Source: Parvularculales bacterium
GTDB taxonomy: Bacteria > Pseudomonadota > Alphaproteobacteria > JAPOUT01 > JBAJNM01
Direction: 5' to 3'
Assembly (NCBI GenBank): GCA_036881865.1
Contig: JBAJNM010000008.1
Span: forward strand, 1-61,759
DNA length: 61,759 nt
The position numbers were made by a program, and so were the translations under genes. The notes beneath the pieces were generated by a model that saw only the letters and a program-made list of their open reading frames with translations, was not told the origin of the DNA and searched no databases. Of the stretch, positions 42,476-52,311 are shown piece after piece. The stretch's first letter is position 1, and the number at the start of each line of letters is the position of its first letter.

Positions 42476-42570
42476 GGCTGGAAGGTTGGCGGTGGACGCA
42501 TCCCCCGCCCATCGGGTCAGGTCCGGAAGGAAGCAGCCCAGACGGGTGTGGTGCGGGTTGCTGTTCAGCC
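42476..42570 (+). ncRNA. ffs: Bacterial small signal recognition particle RNA (4.5S type)
   Basis: The tip of the SRP hairpin is diagnostic: GTCAGGTCCGGAAGGAAGCAG near 42518-42538, matching the Ffh-binding helix 8 with its GGAA tetraloop. Outer arms pair as one long hairpin, GGCTG at 42476-42480 with CAGCC at 42566-42570. The size is about 95 bases. It lies directly upstream of dnaX, the standard location. The RNA with Ffh targets membrane proteins to the translocon. Ends are estimated from pairing and may be a few bases off. Confidence 0.9.
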
Positions 42571-42610
42571 TTCCGCCTTTGTTCTTTTTTCATTGACCAT
42601 AAACCATACC

Positions 42611-44413
42611 GTGACAGATAGCACACCTGATACCACTTCGAGTCTTGTTCCTGACGTTGAACCCAATCAAGAGGGGTTTAACCTCGGCACACCAGAAACC
42701 CCCGCCACCCAATCCGATGGCGGTTACAGAGTGCTGGCGCGCAAATATCGACCTCTCTCGTTTGACGACCTCATCGGCCAAGATGCTATGGTGCGCACTC
42801 TTGATAACGCGTTTGCTACCGGACGCATTGCCCATGCTTTTATGCTGACCGGAGTGCGTGGAGTTGGCAAGACGACCACCGCCCGTATTTTAGCCCGCGC
42901 TCTTAATTATGAAGACCCGTCAGGAGACAAGGAAAGCGGGCCGACACTCACCATGCCTACCTTTGGATCTCATTGCGAAGCCATAATGGAATCCCGCCAC
43001 ATGGATGTTCTGGAGATGGATGCCGCCTCTCATACCGGCATTGCTGACATTCGCGAGATTCTCGACACCGTGCGCTATCTGCCGGTTTCAGCGCGTTACA
43101 AAGTTTATATTATTGACGAGGTTCACATGCTCTCTACAGCGGCTTTCAATGGCTTGCTAAAAACGCTGGAGGAACCCCCACCCTATGTAAAGTTTATCTT
43201 TGCTACCACGGAAATTCGCAAAGTGCCGGTGACAGTGCTCTCTCGGTGTCAGCGGTTTGATTTACGGCGTTTAGGCATGGATGATATTAGTCGTCTTTTG
43301 ACGTCTGTTGCCAAGAGCGAAGATGTGTCCATTACAGAAGGCGCGTTACGTCTTATCGCCCGGGCAGCAGATGGTTCAGCGCGGGATGCTTTATCGCTTT
43401 TAGATCAAGCCATTGTTCAGGGAGATGGAATCATTGAAGAAGCACCGGTGCATCACATGTTGGGCCTTGCCGACAGAGCCCGCATGGTGGATTTGTTTGA
43501 TAGTTTGATGCAGGGCGATATAAATGCTGCCCTTGATGAGTTGAGAGAGCAGTATAATGCCGGTGCTGTTCCGGTGGCGATTATGAGCGATTTGGCAACC
43601 ATCACCCATTGGGTAACGCGGGTAAGGTTGGGGGGAGCCGGTGAAGAGATGACCTTAGCCGGTTTAGAGGAGCAACGTGCACAAGCCATGGCGGATCAAT
43701 TTTCTCTAGGCGCTTTAACCCGTGCCTGGCAGATGCTGCTTAAGGGCCTTCTAGAGGTACAAAATGCGCCGTGGCCTGTTATAGCCGCCGAGATGGCACT
43801 TATACGTTTGGCTCATGGGGCTACCATGCCAACCCCTGACGATATTATACGGCAACTCTCTGAAACACCTGAAGGGTCTATACCATCCGGGGGAGATAAT
43901 AGTACTCCACCCCCTTCTCCAAGAGAAAATCCACACGCTCAAAATTTATCTACTCAAAAAATTACCTCTCCAACAAAAGTAGCATCACACCAAAAAATTC
44001 AGAGACCTGCTCCTGACACGCCTTTATCTCCCTCACCGGAAACGTTTGATGCTCTTGTGGCGCTGGTAAAAGAAAAGCGTGATATTCGTCTTAGCACGGC
44101 GCTGGAAAGAAATATCCATCTGGTCTCTTTTGCTCCGAGAACTATGACGGTACGGGTGAAAGATTTATCCAGACGGGATGACTTCATTTGCACCCTTATT
44201 ACCCGCTTACACGAATGGACCGGCGAGCAATGGAATATTCACCTCTCAGAAGAAGCCGGTGCACCTACGATCCATGAACAAAACAAGGCCCGTGAAGCGC
44301 AATTATGGGAGGCTGCCCACAAGGCACCCCTTGTTACCCGCGTTATGGATATATTTCCCGGCGCACAAATCAAGGCCGTGCGTCCCGCATCTGACTCGAC
44401 TGGTCAATCCTGA
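42611..44413 (+). CDS. dnaX: DNA polymerase III subunit gamma/tau
   Basis: The protein has about 600 residues from GTG 42611; the frame runs back to 42548 but that is within the SRP RNA. The clamp-loader AAA+ domain has [20 protein letters not shown] near 39, Walker [11 protein letters not shown] at 81-90, Walker B YIIDEVHM near 166 and the sensor/SRC motif [13 protein letters not shown] Ser/Pro/Thr-rich linker (about 430-490) leads to a C-terminal tau-like domain. The zinc module between Walker A and B is degenerate: usual ligands CG-x-C-x2-C read FGSHCEAI, and the first Cys is Tyr100 (LNYED). Only Cys122 remains. The gene overlaps recR by one base (TGATG). Confidence 0.94.
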   Translation: MTDSTPDTTSSLVPDVEPNQEGFNLGTPETPATQSDGGYRVLARKYRPLSFDDLIGQDAMVRTLDNAFATGRIAHAFMLTGVRGVGKTTTARILARALNYEDPSGDKESGPTLTMPTFGSHCEAIMESRHMDVLEMDAASHTGIADIREILDTVRYLPVSARYKVYIIDEVHMLSTAAFNGLLKTLEEPPPYVKFIFATTEIRKVPVTVLSRCQRFDLRRLGMDDISRLLTSVAKSEDVSITEGALRLIARAADGSARDALSLLDQAIVQGDGIIEEAPVHHMLGLADRARMVDLFDSLMQGDINAALDELREQYNAGAVPVAIMSDLATITHWVTRVRLGGAGEEMTLAGLEEQRAQAMADQFSLGALTRAWQMLLKGLLEVQNAPWPVIAAEMALIRLAHGATMPTPDDIIRQLSETPEGSIPSGGDNSTPPPSPRENPHAQNLSTQKITSPTKVASHQKIQRPAPDTPLSPSPETFDALVALVKEKRDIRLSTALERNIHLVSFAPRTMTVRVKDLSRRDDFICTLITRLHEWTGEQWNIHLSEEAGAPTIHEQNKAREAQLWEAAHKAPLVTRVMDIFPGAQIKAVRPASDSTGQS

Positions 44414-45045
44414 TGGCGCCACGGGGCTTGTCTGCCGGATCTGACGTTGAACGTCTCATTCAACTTCTCGCACGCTTACCGGGGTTAGGGCCGCGCTCTG
44501 CTCGCAGGGCAGCGCTGGCTCTTATCCGCCGCCGTGATACTCTAATGGCACCTTTGGGAGATGCGATACATGCGGTTCTGGAGACCATCACAGAGTGTCA
44601 AGAATGCGGCAATGTAGACAGCCAAAACCCCTGCACTATCTGCACCAACGGTGAGCGTGATAACCAACTGATTTGTGTGGTGGAATCAGTCGCCGATTTA
44701 TGGGCGCTGGAGAGAGCGGGAGCTATTCAGGGTCACTATCATGTTCTAGGGGGCGCACTGTCGGCCATTGATGGCGTGGGGCCGGATGATTTGCGTATTC
44801 CCGACCTTGTAAGACGTGCAGCACGCGCCCGCGAGGTTATTCTTGCCTTAAGTGCCACGGTGGACGGTCAAACAACGGCTCATTATATTGCCGATAGTTT
44901 GGAGGAAAGTAATGTCGTCCTCTCGCGTCTGGCCCACGGCGTACCGGTGGGCGGTGAGTTGGATTATATGGATGAAGGAACTCTAACCACTGCCATCCGG
45001 GCCCGCCGCCCCATGAATGGTGGGACGGGTGTCAACGCGGAGTAA
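44413..45045 (+). CDS. recR: Recombination mediator RecR
   Basis: The 210-residue protein has the N-terminal helix-hairpin-helix ([17 protein letters not shown] near 20-36), a four-Cys zinc finger ([19 protein letters not shown] near 62-80) and the Toprim domain ([32 protein letters not shown]). RecR works with RecO and RecF to load RecA on gapped DNA. It starts inside the dnaX stop. In many bacteria ybaB separates dnaX from recR; it is missing here. Confidence 0.96.
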   Translation: MAPRGLSAGSDVERLIQLLARLPGLGPRSARRAALALIRRRDTLMAPLGDAIHAVLETITECQECGNVDSQNPCTICTNGERDNQLICVVESVADLWALERAGAIQGHYHVLGGALSAIDGVGPDDLRIPDLVRRAARAREVILALSATVDGQTTAHYIADSLEESNVVLSRLAHGVPVGGELDYMDEGTLTTAIRARRPMNGGTGVNAE

Positions 45046-45048
45046 TCC

Positions 45049-46053
45049 TTACTCACCCGTAATAGAGGGAGGCGGGGTTTCCTCCATATCCAAAGCCTGT
45101 ATTTTTTCGCCCCGCCGGATAATTTTTTCAGCAGACGTCTCAATCTGTCTCACATCATCCTCTGCCTGATTAAAATGACGCTTTAGATTGCTGGCACGTT
45201 TAGCAAGCCGCTCTACGTCATCCATCAATCTTGCCACCTCCTGTTGAATAAGTCCCGCCTGTTCACGCATCTTTACATCTCGCAAAACGGCGCGGATAGT
45301 ATTCAACGTTGCCATCAAAGTTGTGGGCGATACAATCCACACCCGCGTTTGATAAGAAGATTCTACAACATTAGGGTGATTGGCATGAAGCTCCGCATAA
45401 ACCGCTTCAGAAGGCAAAAACATTAGAGCTGATTCCGCCGTCTCACCCGGAATAATATACCGCTCAGCAATAGCAGACACGTGTTTGCCTATATCGCCGG
45501 CAAATTGCCGCTCAGCCTGTTTGCGATCCATCTCATCTTCAGCATTACGCAAGGCATGATATGCCTCTAGCGGAAACTTAGCATCAATCACAATAGGTCC
45601 AGGCGGATACGGCAAGCGTATAAGACAATCCGCACGCTTGCCGTTACTCAAACCAGCCTGAAAATCATATGCCTGCTCCGGCAACGCATTGCGTACGATG
45701 TTCTCTAACTGCACCTCACCAAAAGCACCCCGCGCTTGCTTGTTGTCCAGAATATCCTGAAGTCCTAAGACCTGACTGGATAAATCCGTCAATTTTTTTT
45801 GAGCCTCGTCAATGACATTAAGACGCGTGGTGATGGATCCCAACGTTTCAGCTGTCTCTTTTGCCGATTGACTCATCTGCTGATTTAAGGCCGTCTGCAT
45901 AGAAGCCTGATTGGTGGTCAAGGTTTGCACCTGCCCCACCAACTGCTGCAAACTTTCTACCGTCTTCTGATCCGATAGGCGCCTCACAAAGAAAAACGCA
46001 GTCCCTACAAGCAGAATAACCGCTAACGCAATAACCAAGATAAAAATATCCAT
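45049..46053 (-). CDS. rmuC: DNA recombination protein RmuC
   Basis: The 334-residue protein has one N-terminal membrane helix (FILVIALAVILLVGTAFFFV), a coiled-coil region rich in Gln and Leu (about 30-105) and the RmuC domain. That domain carries GAFGEVQLENIVRNALPEQ near 112, IVIDAKFPLEAYHAL near 155 and AVYAELHANHPNVVE near 220, followed by RVWIVSPTTLMATLNTIRAV. It is at the short end for the family. RmuC is proposed to limit inversions at short repeats and has a nuclease-like fold. It is divergent from def-fmt-truA. Confidence 0.93.
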   Translation of the reverse strand: MDIFILVIALAVILLVGTAFFFVRRLSDQKTVESLQQLVGQVQTLTTNQASMQTALNQQMSQSAKETAETLGSITTRLNVIDEAQKKLTDLSSQVLGLQDILDNKQARGAFGEVQLENIVRNALPEQAYDFQAGLSNGKRADCLIRLPYPPGPIVIDAKFPLEAYHALRNAEDEMDRKQAERQFAGDIGKHVSAIAERYIIPGETAESALMFLPSEAVYAELHANHPNVVESSYQTRVWIVSPTTLMATLNTIRAVLRDVKMREQAGLIQQEVARLMDDVERLAKRASNLKRHFNQAEDDVRQIETSAEKIIRRGEKIQALDMEETPPPSITGE

Positions 46054-46202
46054 AAAAACACAACCCAGAAAGACAGCGCAAAATAATGTGGTGCGAGCCT
46101 ACACTACCCGTTAATCTATGGTAAAAGATGACTGTGACACACTCAAGATGCCGCGTCAAAATGGCTCTTGACGCAGGAGCACTCAATACTTAGGTAACAG
46201 AC

Positions 46203-46802
46203 ATGGCAATAAGAGAAATTCTTGTAGCACCCGACCCCCGATTACGGCAGGTCAGCACGCCGGTAGAGACAGTGGACGATGACATACGCTCCCTGATGGA
46301 TGACATGGTAGAAACCATGAACCATGCCGATGGTGTTGGGTTAACGGCAATCCAGATTAACGTGCCCAAGCGGATTGTTGTCATGAACATGGCCTACGGC
46401 GAACCTCTGGATGAGGCCGAAGCAGATAAGAGCACAGAAGAGGAAGACTTCAGGGATCGGCCAAGATCTGAACCGGAGCCACATTTTTTTATTAATCCGG
46501 AGATTCTGGATATCTCACCGGAGATGTCTATCCGTAAAGAGGGCTGTCTTTCAGTGCCCGGAGTTTATGAGGAGATTGAACGCCACGCCACCTGTCGGGT
46601 GCAGTATCTGGATCGCGAAGGCACGTCCCAAGAGATGGAATGCCAAGGGTTGATGTCCGTCTGTATGCAACATGAAGTTGATCACATGAATGGCGTTTTG
46701 TTTGTGGATCATTTATCCCGATTAAAGAGGGACATGATCTTAAAACGTCTGGCTAAGGAAAAGCGACAGAACGACTCTGATAATAACGCCGTGCAGGCAT
46801 AG
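46203..46802 (+). CDS. def: Peptide deformylase
   Basis: The 199-residue metalloenzyme removes the formyl group from new proteins. Its three motifs are GVGLTAIQ (I, with Thr where Ala is common), EGCLSVPG (II, metal Cys) and QHEVDHMNG (III, two His and the catalytic Glu). Between I and II is an acidic insert (about residues 70-90, DEAEADKSTEEEDFRD) longer than usual. AGGTAA precedes the ATG. def is followed by fmt after 6 bases, the classic pairing. Confidence 0.94.
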   Translation: MAIREILVAPDPRLRQVSTPVETVDDDIRSLMDDMVETMNHADGVGLTAIQINVPKRIVVMNMAYGEPLDEAEADKSTEEEDFRDRPRSEPEPHFFINPEILDISPEMSIRKEGCLSVPGVYEEIERHATCRVQYLDREGTSQEMECQGLMSVCMQHEVDHMNGVLFVDHLSRLKRDMILKRLAKEKRQNDSDNNAVQA

Positions 46803-46808
46803 TCTCTT

Positions 46809-47732
46809 ATGGCCCTACGGATTGCCTTTATGGGAACGCCCAAATTTGCCGTCCCCACCCTTGAGAAAGTAATAGAAGCAGGCCATGATGTAGCCGCCGT
46901 TTATGTACGCCCTGCCCGACCCGCCGGACGCTCTCTTAAAATAACCCCCTCTCCGGTTGAGCAAACAGCGCAAATTCATGGGTTACCCCTTAAGGCTCCC
47001 TATAATTTCAAGTCAGAAGAAACTCACAAAGAGTTCGCCGCTCTAAATGTGGACGCGACCGTGGTCGTAGCCTATGGATGTCTTTTACCATCTGCTATTT
47101 TACATCAACCTAATTTTGGATGTTTGAATCTGCACCCCTCCCTGCTACCACGCTGGCGGGGAGCGGCTCCGGTTGAGCGAGCCTTAATGGCAGGAGATGA
47201 AATCACAGGTGTTAACATTATGAAGATGGATGAGGGGTTGGATACGGGGCCTGTTTTATTGTCTGAGTCTGTTTCTATTGACCGTCAGGAAAATGCAGAA
47301 CAGTTGCGGGCGCGCCTAGCCGAGTGCGGAGCGCTTTTGATGGTGCAAGCGTTGTCAGATCTTGAGGGAGGGAGTCTCAAGACCCGGCCTCAATCAGAGA
47401 ACGATGCTTTATATGCGCGGCGCATTGAAAAGTCCGAGACTCGTCTGGATTGGAGTCGCCCCGCACAAGACTTATGGTATCACGTGCGGGGTTTGGCACC
47501 CGCACCCGGGGCGTGGTTTGAGATGAATGATGGCGAACGGGTTCGGGTACTACGGGCACAACCTGTTGAGAGTGCGGGGGTATGCGGTGAAGTCCTAGAT
47601 GACGCTGCAACCATTGCCTGTGGCCAGGGAGCATTGCAACTTCTGGAAGTTCAACGTGCCGGACGCAAAGCCATGACAGTGGATGTGTTTTTGCGGGGCG
47701 CACGTTTGAGGTGCGGCACACACCTTACGTAA
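46809..47732 (+). CDS. fmt: Methionyl-tRNA formyltransferase
   Basis: The 307-residue enzyme formylates initiator Met-tRNA. It has the N-terminal FMGTPKFAVPTLEKVIEAGH, VVVAYGCLLPSAILHQPNFG near 77, the catalytic LNLHPSLLPRWRGAAPVERA near 99-118 and the Asp in MKMDEGLDTGPVL near 138. The C-terminal domain has WSRPAQDLWYHVRGLAPAPG. It lies in the def-fmt-truA operon with 6 bases to def and 14 to truA. Confidence 0.96.
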   Translation: MALRIAFMGTPKFAVPTLEKVIEAGHDVAAVYVRPARPAGRSLKITPSPVEQTAQIHGLPLKAPYNFKSEETHKEFAALNVDATVVVAYGCLLPSAILHQPNFGCLNLHPSLLPRWRGAAPVERALMAGDEITGVNIMKMDEGLDTGPVLLSESVSIDRQENAEQLRARLAECGALLMVQALSDLEGGSLKTRPQSENDALYARRIEKSETRLDWSRPAQDLWYHVRGLAPAPGAWFEMNDGERVRVLRAQPVESAGVCGEVLDDAATIACGQGALQLLEVQRAGRKAMTVDVFLRGARLRCGTHLT

Positions 47733-47746
47733 GGCGTAACAATTAC

Positions 47747-48508
47747 ATGGCGCGCTACAAGTTAACAATTGAATATGATGGCAGTGCGTTTTGCGGTTGG
47801 CAATCTCAAGCCAACGGCGGTGCGGTACAGGACGCTCTCACAAATGCTATTGAGGCTTTTTGCGGCGAGCGAGTTGTCGTCTATGGAGCCGGACGTACCG
47901 ATGCCGGTGTTCACGCCCTTGGTCAAACGGCCCATATTGACTTAACCCGCAGGCATAACCCGGACGTTATTCGAGAGGCCGTAAACTTTCACAGCCGTCC
48001 TTTACCTGTTAGCGTTTTATCCGTAACCCCTACAGCAGATGATTTTGATGCCCGTTTTAGTGCCCGACGGCGCGACTATCGCTATCGCATTATCAATCGC
48101 CGTGCGCGGCTTTCAGTAGAGCTGGGGCAGGCGTGGCATGTAAGCACTCCCCTTGATATCAACGTCATGAATAGTGCCGCGCAATGTTTGGTGGGACAGC
48201 ATGATTTCACAACGTTTCGTTCTAGCTGTTGTCAGGCACGCTCGCCCGTGAAAACTCTGGATGCCATTACGGTGCAGCAAACAAACGACAGTATTGTTAT
48301 TGAATGTCAAGCGCGGTCTTTTTTGCACCATCAAGTGCGCTCCATGGTGGGTAGTTTGAAGATGGTAGGCTCCGGAAAATGGCCGGAAGCCACATTGGCA
48401 CAAGCTCTTAAGGTACAAGATCGCACAGCCTGTGGACCGGTAGCTCCGGCGGAAGGATTATATTTGGTGGCCGTTTCTTATGGGGATGTTTCCGCTCCCG
48501 CGAAATAA
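47747..48508 (+). CDS. truA: tRNA pseudouridine synthase A
   Basis: The 253-residue enzyme makes pseudouridine at positions 38-40 of tRNAs. From ATG 47747 it starts MARYKLTIEYDGSAFCGWQ. The catalytic Asp is in YGAGRTDAGVHALGQ near 49-63, then SARRRDYRYRI near 104, HDFTTFRSSCCQARSPVKT and FLHHQVRSMVGSL near 198. A longer frame from 47711 overlaps fmt and adds nothing conserved. Its last 31 bases overlap the convergent dapE gene. Confidence 0.96.
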   Translation: MARYKLTIEYDGSAFCGWQSQANGGAVQDALTNAIEAFCGERVVVYGAGRTDAGVHALGQTAHIDLTRRHNPDVIREAVNFHSRPLPVSVLSVTPTADDFDARFSARRRDYRYRIINRRARLSVELGQAWHVSTPLDINVMNSAAQCLVGQHDFTTFRSSCCQARSPVKTLDAITVQQTNDSIVIECQARSFLHHQVRSMVGSLKMVGSGKWPEATLAQALKVQDRTACGPVAPAEGLYLVAVSYGDVSAPAK

Positions 48509-49674
48509 TCGTCCAATATTTTACCATAAACACGGGCCAGAGCGGTTAAGTCCTCCACGGCTATGCTTTCATTTTTTTTGTGCATAGTTTGACCCACCAA
48601 GCCAAACTCAAGAACGCGGGCATAATCTTTTATAAAACGTGCGTCAGATGTACCACCACCGGTGGAAAGCACGGGCATACGTCCAATTGTCTCATGAATA
48701 GCGTCCTTGACTAAGTCAATAAAAGGACCGGGCGGCGTTAAAAATGCCTCTCCACTGACGGTGAAATCTAACTTGTAGCGGCCACCGGTCTTAGCTACCA
48801 CCTCATCAAGCAAAGCGCGTATTTGTTTTTCCAGATCAGAGGAAGAATGTGTGTCATTGAAACGTATATTAAACCGCACCTGAACACTCGCCGGTATGAC
48901 ATTAGATGCATCATTGCCCGTATCAATACTGGTGAGTTCCAAATTGCTCGGTTCAAAATGATCCGTACCCTCATCAAGATGCAAAGATGTCAGCGCGCTT
49001 AACATAGAGGCAAGGTGAGTTAACGGATTTTCTGCTAAATGGGGGTAGGCTACATGACCCTGCGTACCATACACCATCAGTACGGCGTTCATACTTCCCC
49101 GGCGGCCAATTTTAATGACATCACCTAATGCATCTTTGCTGCTTGGTTCACCCACAAGGCAATCGTCGATAGTTTCACCATCTGCGGCGAGAGACATCAG
49201 CGTTTTTCGGGTGCCATTAACGGCAGGGCCTTCTTCATCTCCGGTAATCAGCAGACTAACGGAGCCACGGGGGTTGCCTGCACGCTCGCGGTAGGCGGCA
49301 ACGGCAGCAACAAAAGCCGCAATGCCACCTTTCATATCTGCCGCGCCCCGGCCATAAAGCATGCCATCGCGGACGGTAGCCGCAAAAGGATCACTCCCCC
49401 ACTCGGATGTATCTCCCGGCGGCACTACGTCCATGTGGCCTGCAAAGCACAAATGAGGAGCGTCAGAGCCAAGACGTCCGTAAAGATTATCAACGTCCGA
49501 CTGCCCCGCTTCAGAAAAAACCATGCGGCGGCATGAAAAGCCCAACGTCTCAAGCCACGACTGCAATACATCCAGACCTGTTGTGACATCCGGCGTGACG
49601 CTGGGGCACGCTATGAGCGCCGTTACCAACTCAACGGGGTCATGAAGACCATCACCGGAAACAGGTGTGGTCAT
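48478..49674 (-). CDS. dapE: Succinyl-diaminopimelate desuccinylase
   Basis: The 398-residue M20 metalloenzyme hydrolyses N-succinyl-LL-diaminopimelate in lysine and peptidoglycan synthesis. Metal and catalytic motifs are [14 protein letters not shown] near 75, [18 protein letters not shown] near 107-124, [15 protein letters not shown] near 142 and GEPSSKD near 175; VRFNIRFND and [14 protein letters not shown] follow. Start ATG overlaps the dapD stop by four bases, so dapD-dapE is one operon. Confidence 0.95.
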   Translation of the reverse strand: MTTPVSGDGLHDPVELVTALIACPSVTPDVTTGLDVLQSWLETLGFSCRRMVFSEAGQSDVDNLYGRLGSDAPHLCFAGHMDVVPPGDTSEWGSDPFAATVRDGMLYGRGAADMKGGIAAFVAAVAAYRERAGNPRGSVSLLITGDEEGPAVNGTRKTLMSLAADGETIDDCLVGEPSSKDALGDVIKIGRRGSMNAVLMVYGTQGHVAYPHLAENPLTHLASMLSALTSLHLDEGTDHFEPSNLELTSIDTGNDASNVIPASVQVRFNIRFNDTHSSSDLEKQIRALLDEVVAKTGGRYKLDFTVSGEAFLTPPGPFIDLVKDAIHETIGRMPVLSTGGGTSDARFIKDYARVLEFGLVGQTMHKKNESIAVEDLTALARVYGKILDDYFAGAETSP

Positions 49675-50528
49675 TGCACGGGAGTCTCCCGCAGTAAATC
49701 ATTAACGGAAGTTTTAGCACGGGTTTGAGCATCCACCGTTTTAACAATAACGGCACAGGCTAACCCGGGCCCGGGCTCTCCATTCCCGTTGGGCAAGGGT
49801 TTACCCGGCAGAGTGCCAGATACCACCACGGAGCCTGACGGTACATATCCTTGATGGGTTTCTCCCGTAGCACGGTCTATAATTTTTGTAGATGCTGTCA
49901 AAAAGACACCCGTTGCCAGCACTGACCCGGCACCCAAAATAACGCCTTCGGCAACCTCTGAACGTGCGCCAATAAAGCAATCGTCCTCAATGATGACAGG
50001 GTTGGCTTGCAGAGGTTCCAACACTCCCCCGATACCGACACCACCGGAAATGTGAACGTTTTTGCCAATTTGCGCGCAAGAACCTACCGTTGACCATGTA
50101 TCTATCATGGTCCCGCTATCAACCCTCGCACCTATATTAATGAAGCAAGGCATCATCACCACGCCCGGTGCAATATAAGCGGAGTGGCGCACGATAGCCC
50201 CCGGTACAGCACGAAATCCGGCAGCGTTGAACTCTGTCTCTCCCCAGCCCTCAAACTTGAGGGAAACTTTATCCCACCATTGCGCCTTGCGGCCCGGTGC
50301 TCCATCAATGCCGGTCATATCGTTGAGTCGAAAAGACAGCAGAACGGCTTTTTTGAGCCATTGATGAGTTATCCACTCATTCCCTCTTTTTTCGGCGACC
50401 CGTAGCTGCCCATCATCTAGACCATTTAGTGCTACATTAACAGCATCACGTACTGGCCCTTGAGTTTCAGGTGTAATAGTATTTATGTTATCAAACGCCT
50501 GATTGATGATTGTCTCATGATTGTCCAT
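49671..50528 (-). CDS. dapD: Tetrahydrodipicolinate N-succinyltransferase
   Basis: The 285-residue enzyme succinylates tetrahydrodipicolinate using succinyl-CoA, two steps before DapE. It has an N-terminal helical domain and then a left-handed beta-helix of hexapeptide repeats from about 100: [38 protein letters not shown] and [20 protein letters not shown], followed by [19 protein letters not shown]. It shows the succinylase branch of the lysine pathway is used. It is first in the dapD-dapE operon, divergent from the thermonuclease gene. Confidence 0.96.
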   Translation of the reverse strand: MDNHETIINQAFDNINTITPETQGPVRDAVNVALNGLDDGQLRVAEKRGNEWITHQWLKKAVLLSFRLNDMTGIDGAPGRKAQWWDKVSLKFEGWGETEFNAAGFRAVPGAIVRHSAYIAPGVVMMPCFINIGARVDSGTMIDTWSTVGSCAQIGKNVHISGGVGIGGVLEPLQANPVIIEDDCFIGARSEVAEGVILGAGSVLATGVFLTASTKIIDRATGETHQGYVPSGSVVVSGTLPGKPLPNGNGEPGPGLACAVIVKTVDAQTRAKTSVNDLLRETPVQ

Positions 50529-50701
50529 GGTCTCTATGGTTAAAGCAATTTCCTAAAAAGTCAAAAAGTAAAGTATTCCAGAAAAGAATATCGGAGTTGA
50601 AACGTCACCCCTTAAACGGTTTTCTTATAGATTGACCCTATAACCGGAGCGGTGATGAGCATAAGTGCCGTTTTGCTTTATAAGAAAGAAAACCAGAAAC
50701 C

Positions 50702-51217
50702 ATGCAGCGCATTATCCTCATAACTTTATCTCTATTAACGGCTACCCTTGCCGTTATTGCCAGCCTGTCCGCTCAGCCAAAAGAGGAGCCTCGCATTACA
50801 GGGCACGCACAAATTGTTGATGGCGACGACCTCATCATCAATGGTGAACAGATAAGACTTCGCGGTATAGATGCACTCGAAATGCAACAACTCTGCAATG
50901 ATAATGAGGGAGAATTTCCGTGTGGCCAAATAGCAGCACAAGCTCTTGAAACCTTCATCAACAACCGCCCCGTCACTTGCCATGCAGAAGGGCGCGACAA
51001 TTATAACCGCCTGTTAGCCAGCTGCACCGTAGAAGGCGAGGACATAGGCGCATGGTCTGTTCGCCATGGCTGGGCCGTTGCTTATCGCCGCTACAGTGAC
51101 AAATATATTGAGCAAGAACGTGAAGCCCAAAAAGGAGACCAAGGGGTCTGGGGATGGGCCTTCACCTATCCGGAAGTATGGCGCAGAAAAAACCGCGAAG
51201 AAACCCCCCAACGCTAA
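50702..51217 (+). CDS. Exported thermonuclease (SNase)-like protein
   Basis: The 171-residue protein has an N-terminal signal segment (MQRIILITLSLLTATLAVIA) and one staphylococcal-nuclease OB-fold domain. It carries AQIVDGDDLIINGEQIRLRG near 36-55, with the active-site Arg in RLRGIDALE. GREDNYNRL-like residues (GRDNYNRLLASC) come near 100, then the W-A-Y tail (HGWAVAYRRYSDKY). The second SNase Arg is retained in NYNRL. Four Cys may form disulfides, fitting export. It may be a periplasmic or secreted nuclease, though some family members lack activity. Its end overlaps the convergent DUF1036 gene by four bases. Confidence 0.85.
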   Translation: MQRIILITLSLLTATLAVIASLSAQPKEEPRITGHAQIVDGDDLIINGEQIRLRGIDALEMQQLCNDNEGEFPCGQIAAQALETFINNRPVTCHAEGRDNYNRLLASCTVEGEDIGAWSVRHGWAVAYRRYSDKYIEQEREAQKGDQGVWGWAFTYPEVWRRKNREETPQR

Positions 51218-52311
51218 TTCTTACTTCCCTCGCTCAAAGTCATGGTGATGCCCGGCTTTCCCTTGCTTTCAACAGCCCTAAAACCCTGATACTCAAACCC
51301 GCGTGCAAGACAATTATCCTGACCGCGAATAATAAAACGTGTCGGCTTAACACACAATGACCGTTCGCCCCACCACGCAAGTGGACCATCCTCACCATGA
51401 ATCACCAAACCCTGCTCATCTACAGCCTCGGCGAATATATAATAATTGTCCTGCCCCAATGAATCACGCACCACCTTCAAACAATCACCCGGCTCAATCA
51501 TCATCCAGCCACGGGTGATAAAATTATCCTCCCCCTCAATGCCAACCGCACTCCAGACCTGATATTGCGTTGTATTGCACAACTTAAGCCCATAATCACT
51601 GCGAATTTTTTCAGCCTCAATGAGGAGTACCTCAAAAAGCGCCTCGGAGATACTATCCTCGACAGCCATGTCCTGAACACGCTGAAATGCCTTAATGGTC
51701 CGCATCGTATACCGACCCTTATAGCCATCCACCCGGATTTTTCTATTACCCCTCTCTACAAGTAACCGCTGAATGCCCGCAACTTTTGCACGCTGCAGGC
51801 TGTATCCTTCAGCTTCCGCAAAATTCGTCGTCCAATCATCTCCGTCAACATCAGCCGCACGAAAAGACACCACCTCCAACCCTCTTTGGGAGCAATTAAC
51901 ACCATCACCTACGATGGCTACCGCATTCTCAATGTCAAAACTCCCCTCCCCTACACAGAAAGGATGCTCCCCCACAAACTGGCCTACACCCCCATGATAA
52001 ACATCAAACGTGCGGGCATAGACATAATAACGTTTCCCTTCCCTATAGACTTCATTTTCTGAAAGCCCACCACCAAGAGAATCAGGTAAAACCTCCCGGC
52101 AATCCCCCGGGAATATATCAAACCAACCACGAGAACGAGCTAATCCTCCATCGACCACAACAATGGCACTCTTGAGGACGTAACTTGTCTCATTGCACAA
52201 CCGATAACCGCCCTGCGCCGTTGCGCCTTGCGCTACAAGCATCCCCAAAAAAGAAATCACCCACACCCCAAGAGATCCAAGTCTTAAAAAAATACCCACC
52301 CCAAACCTCAA
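51214..52311 (-). CDS. Exported protein with two DUF1036 domains around a peptidoglycan-binding-like segment
   Basis: The 365-residue protein begins with a signal peptide (GVWVISFLGMLVAQGATA). The first DUF1036 domain runs from GYRLCNETSYVLKSAIVV near 34 to about 160. A middle part (AKVAGIQRLLVERG to TMRTIKAFQRVQ) looks like a PG_binding_1 helical unit. A second DUF1036 domain begins LKLCNTTQYQVWSAVGIE near 245. Both DUF1036 units keep the paired Cys, the GWxxIxPGDC motif (GWFDIFPGDC, GWMMIEPGDC) and the YYVYA/YYIFA strand. The function is unknown; envelope location is likely. The start is TTG 52311, overlapping the argB stop, or a GTG four codons on. Confidence 0.8.
   Translation of the reverse strand: MRFGVGIFLRLGSLGVWVISFLGMLVAQGATAQGGYRLCNETSYVLKSAIVVVDGGLARSRGWFDIFPGDCREVLPDSLGGGLSENEVYREGKRYYVYARTFDVYHGGVGQFVGEHPFCVGEGSFDIENAVAIVGDGVNCSQRGLEVVSFRAADVDGDDWTTNFAEAEGYSLQRAKVAGIQRLLVERGNRKIRVDGYKGRYTMRTIKAFQRVQDMAVEDSISEALFEVLLIEAEKIRSDYGLKLCNTTQYQVWSAVGIEGEDNFITRGWMMIEPGDCLKVVRDSLGQDNYYIFAEAVDEQGLVIHGEDGPLAWWGERSLCVKPTRFIIRGQDNCLARGFEYQGFRAVESKGKPGITMTLSEGSKN

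Noticed and set aside
42430-42621. Small ORFs on both strands between nudC and dnaX
   Set aside because: They lie within the SRP RNA, which fully explains the sequence.
43950-44000. Two A6 runs in the dnaX linker as a programmed frameshift for a short gamma form
   Set aside because: The first run reads CAA AAA ATT in frame and does not fit the X XXY YYZ heptamer; no supporting stem-loop was evident.
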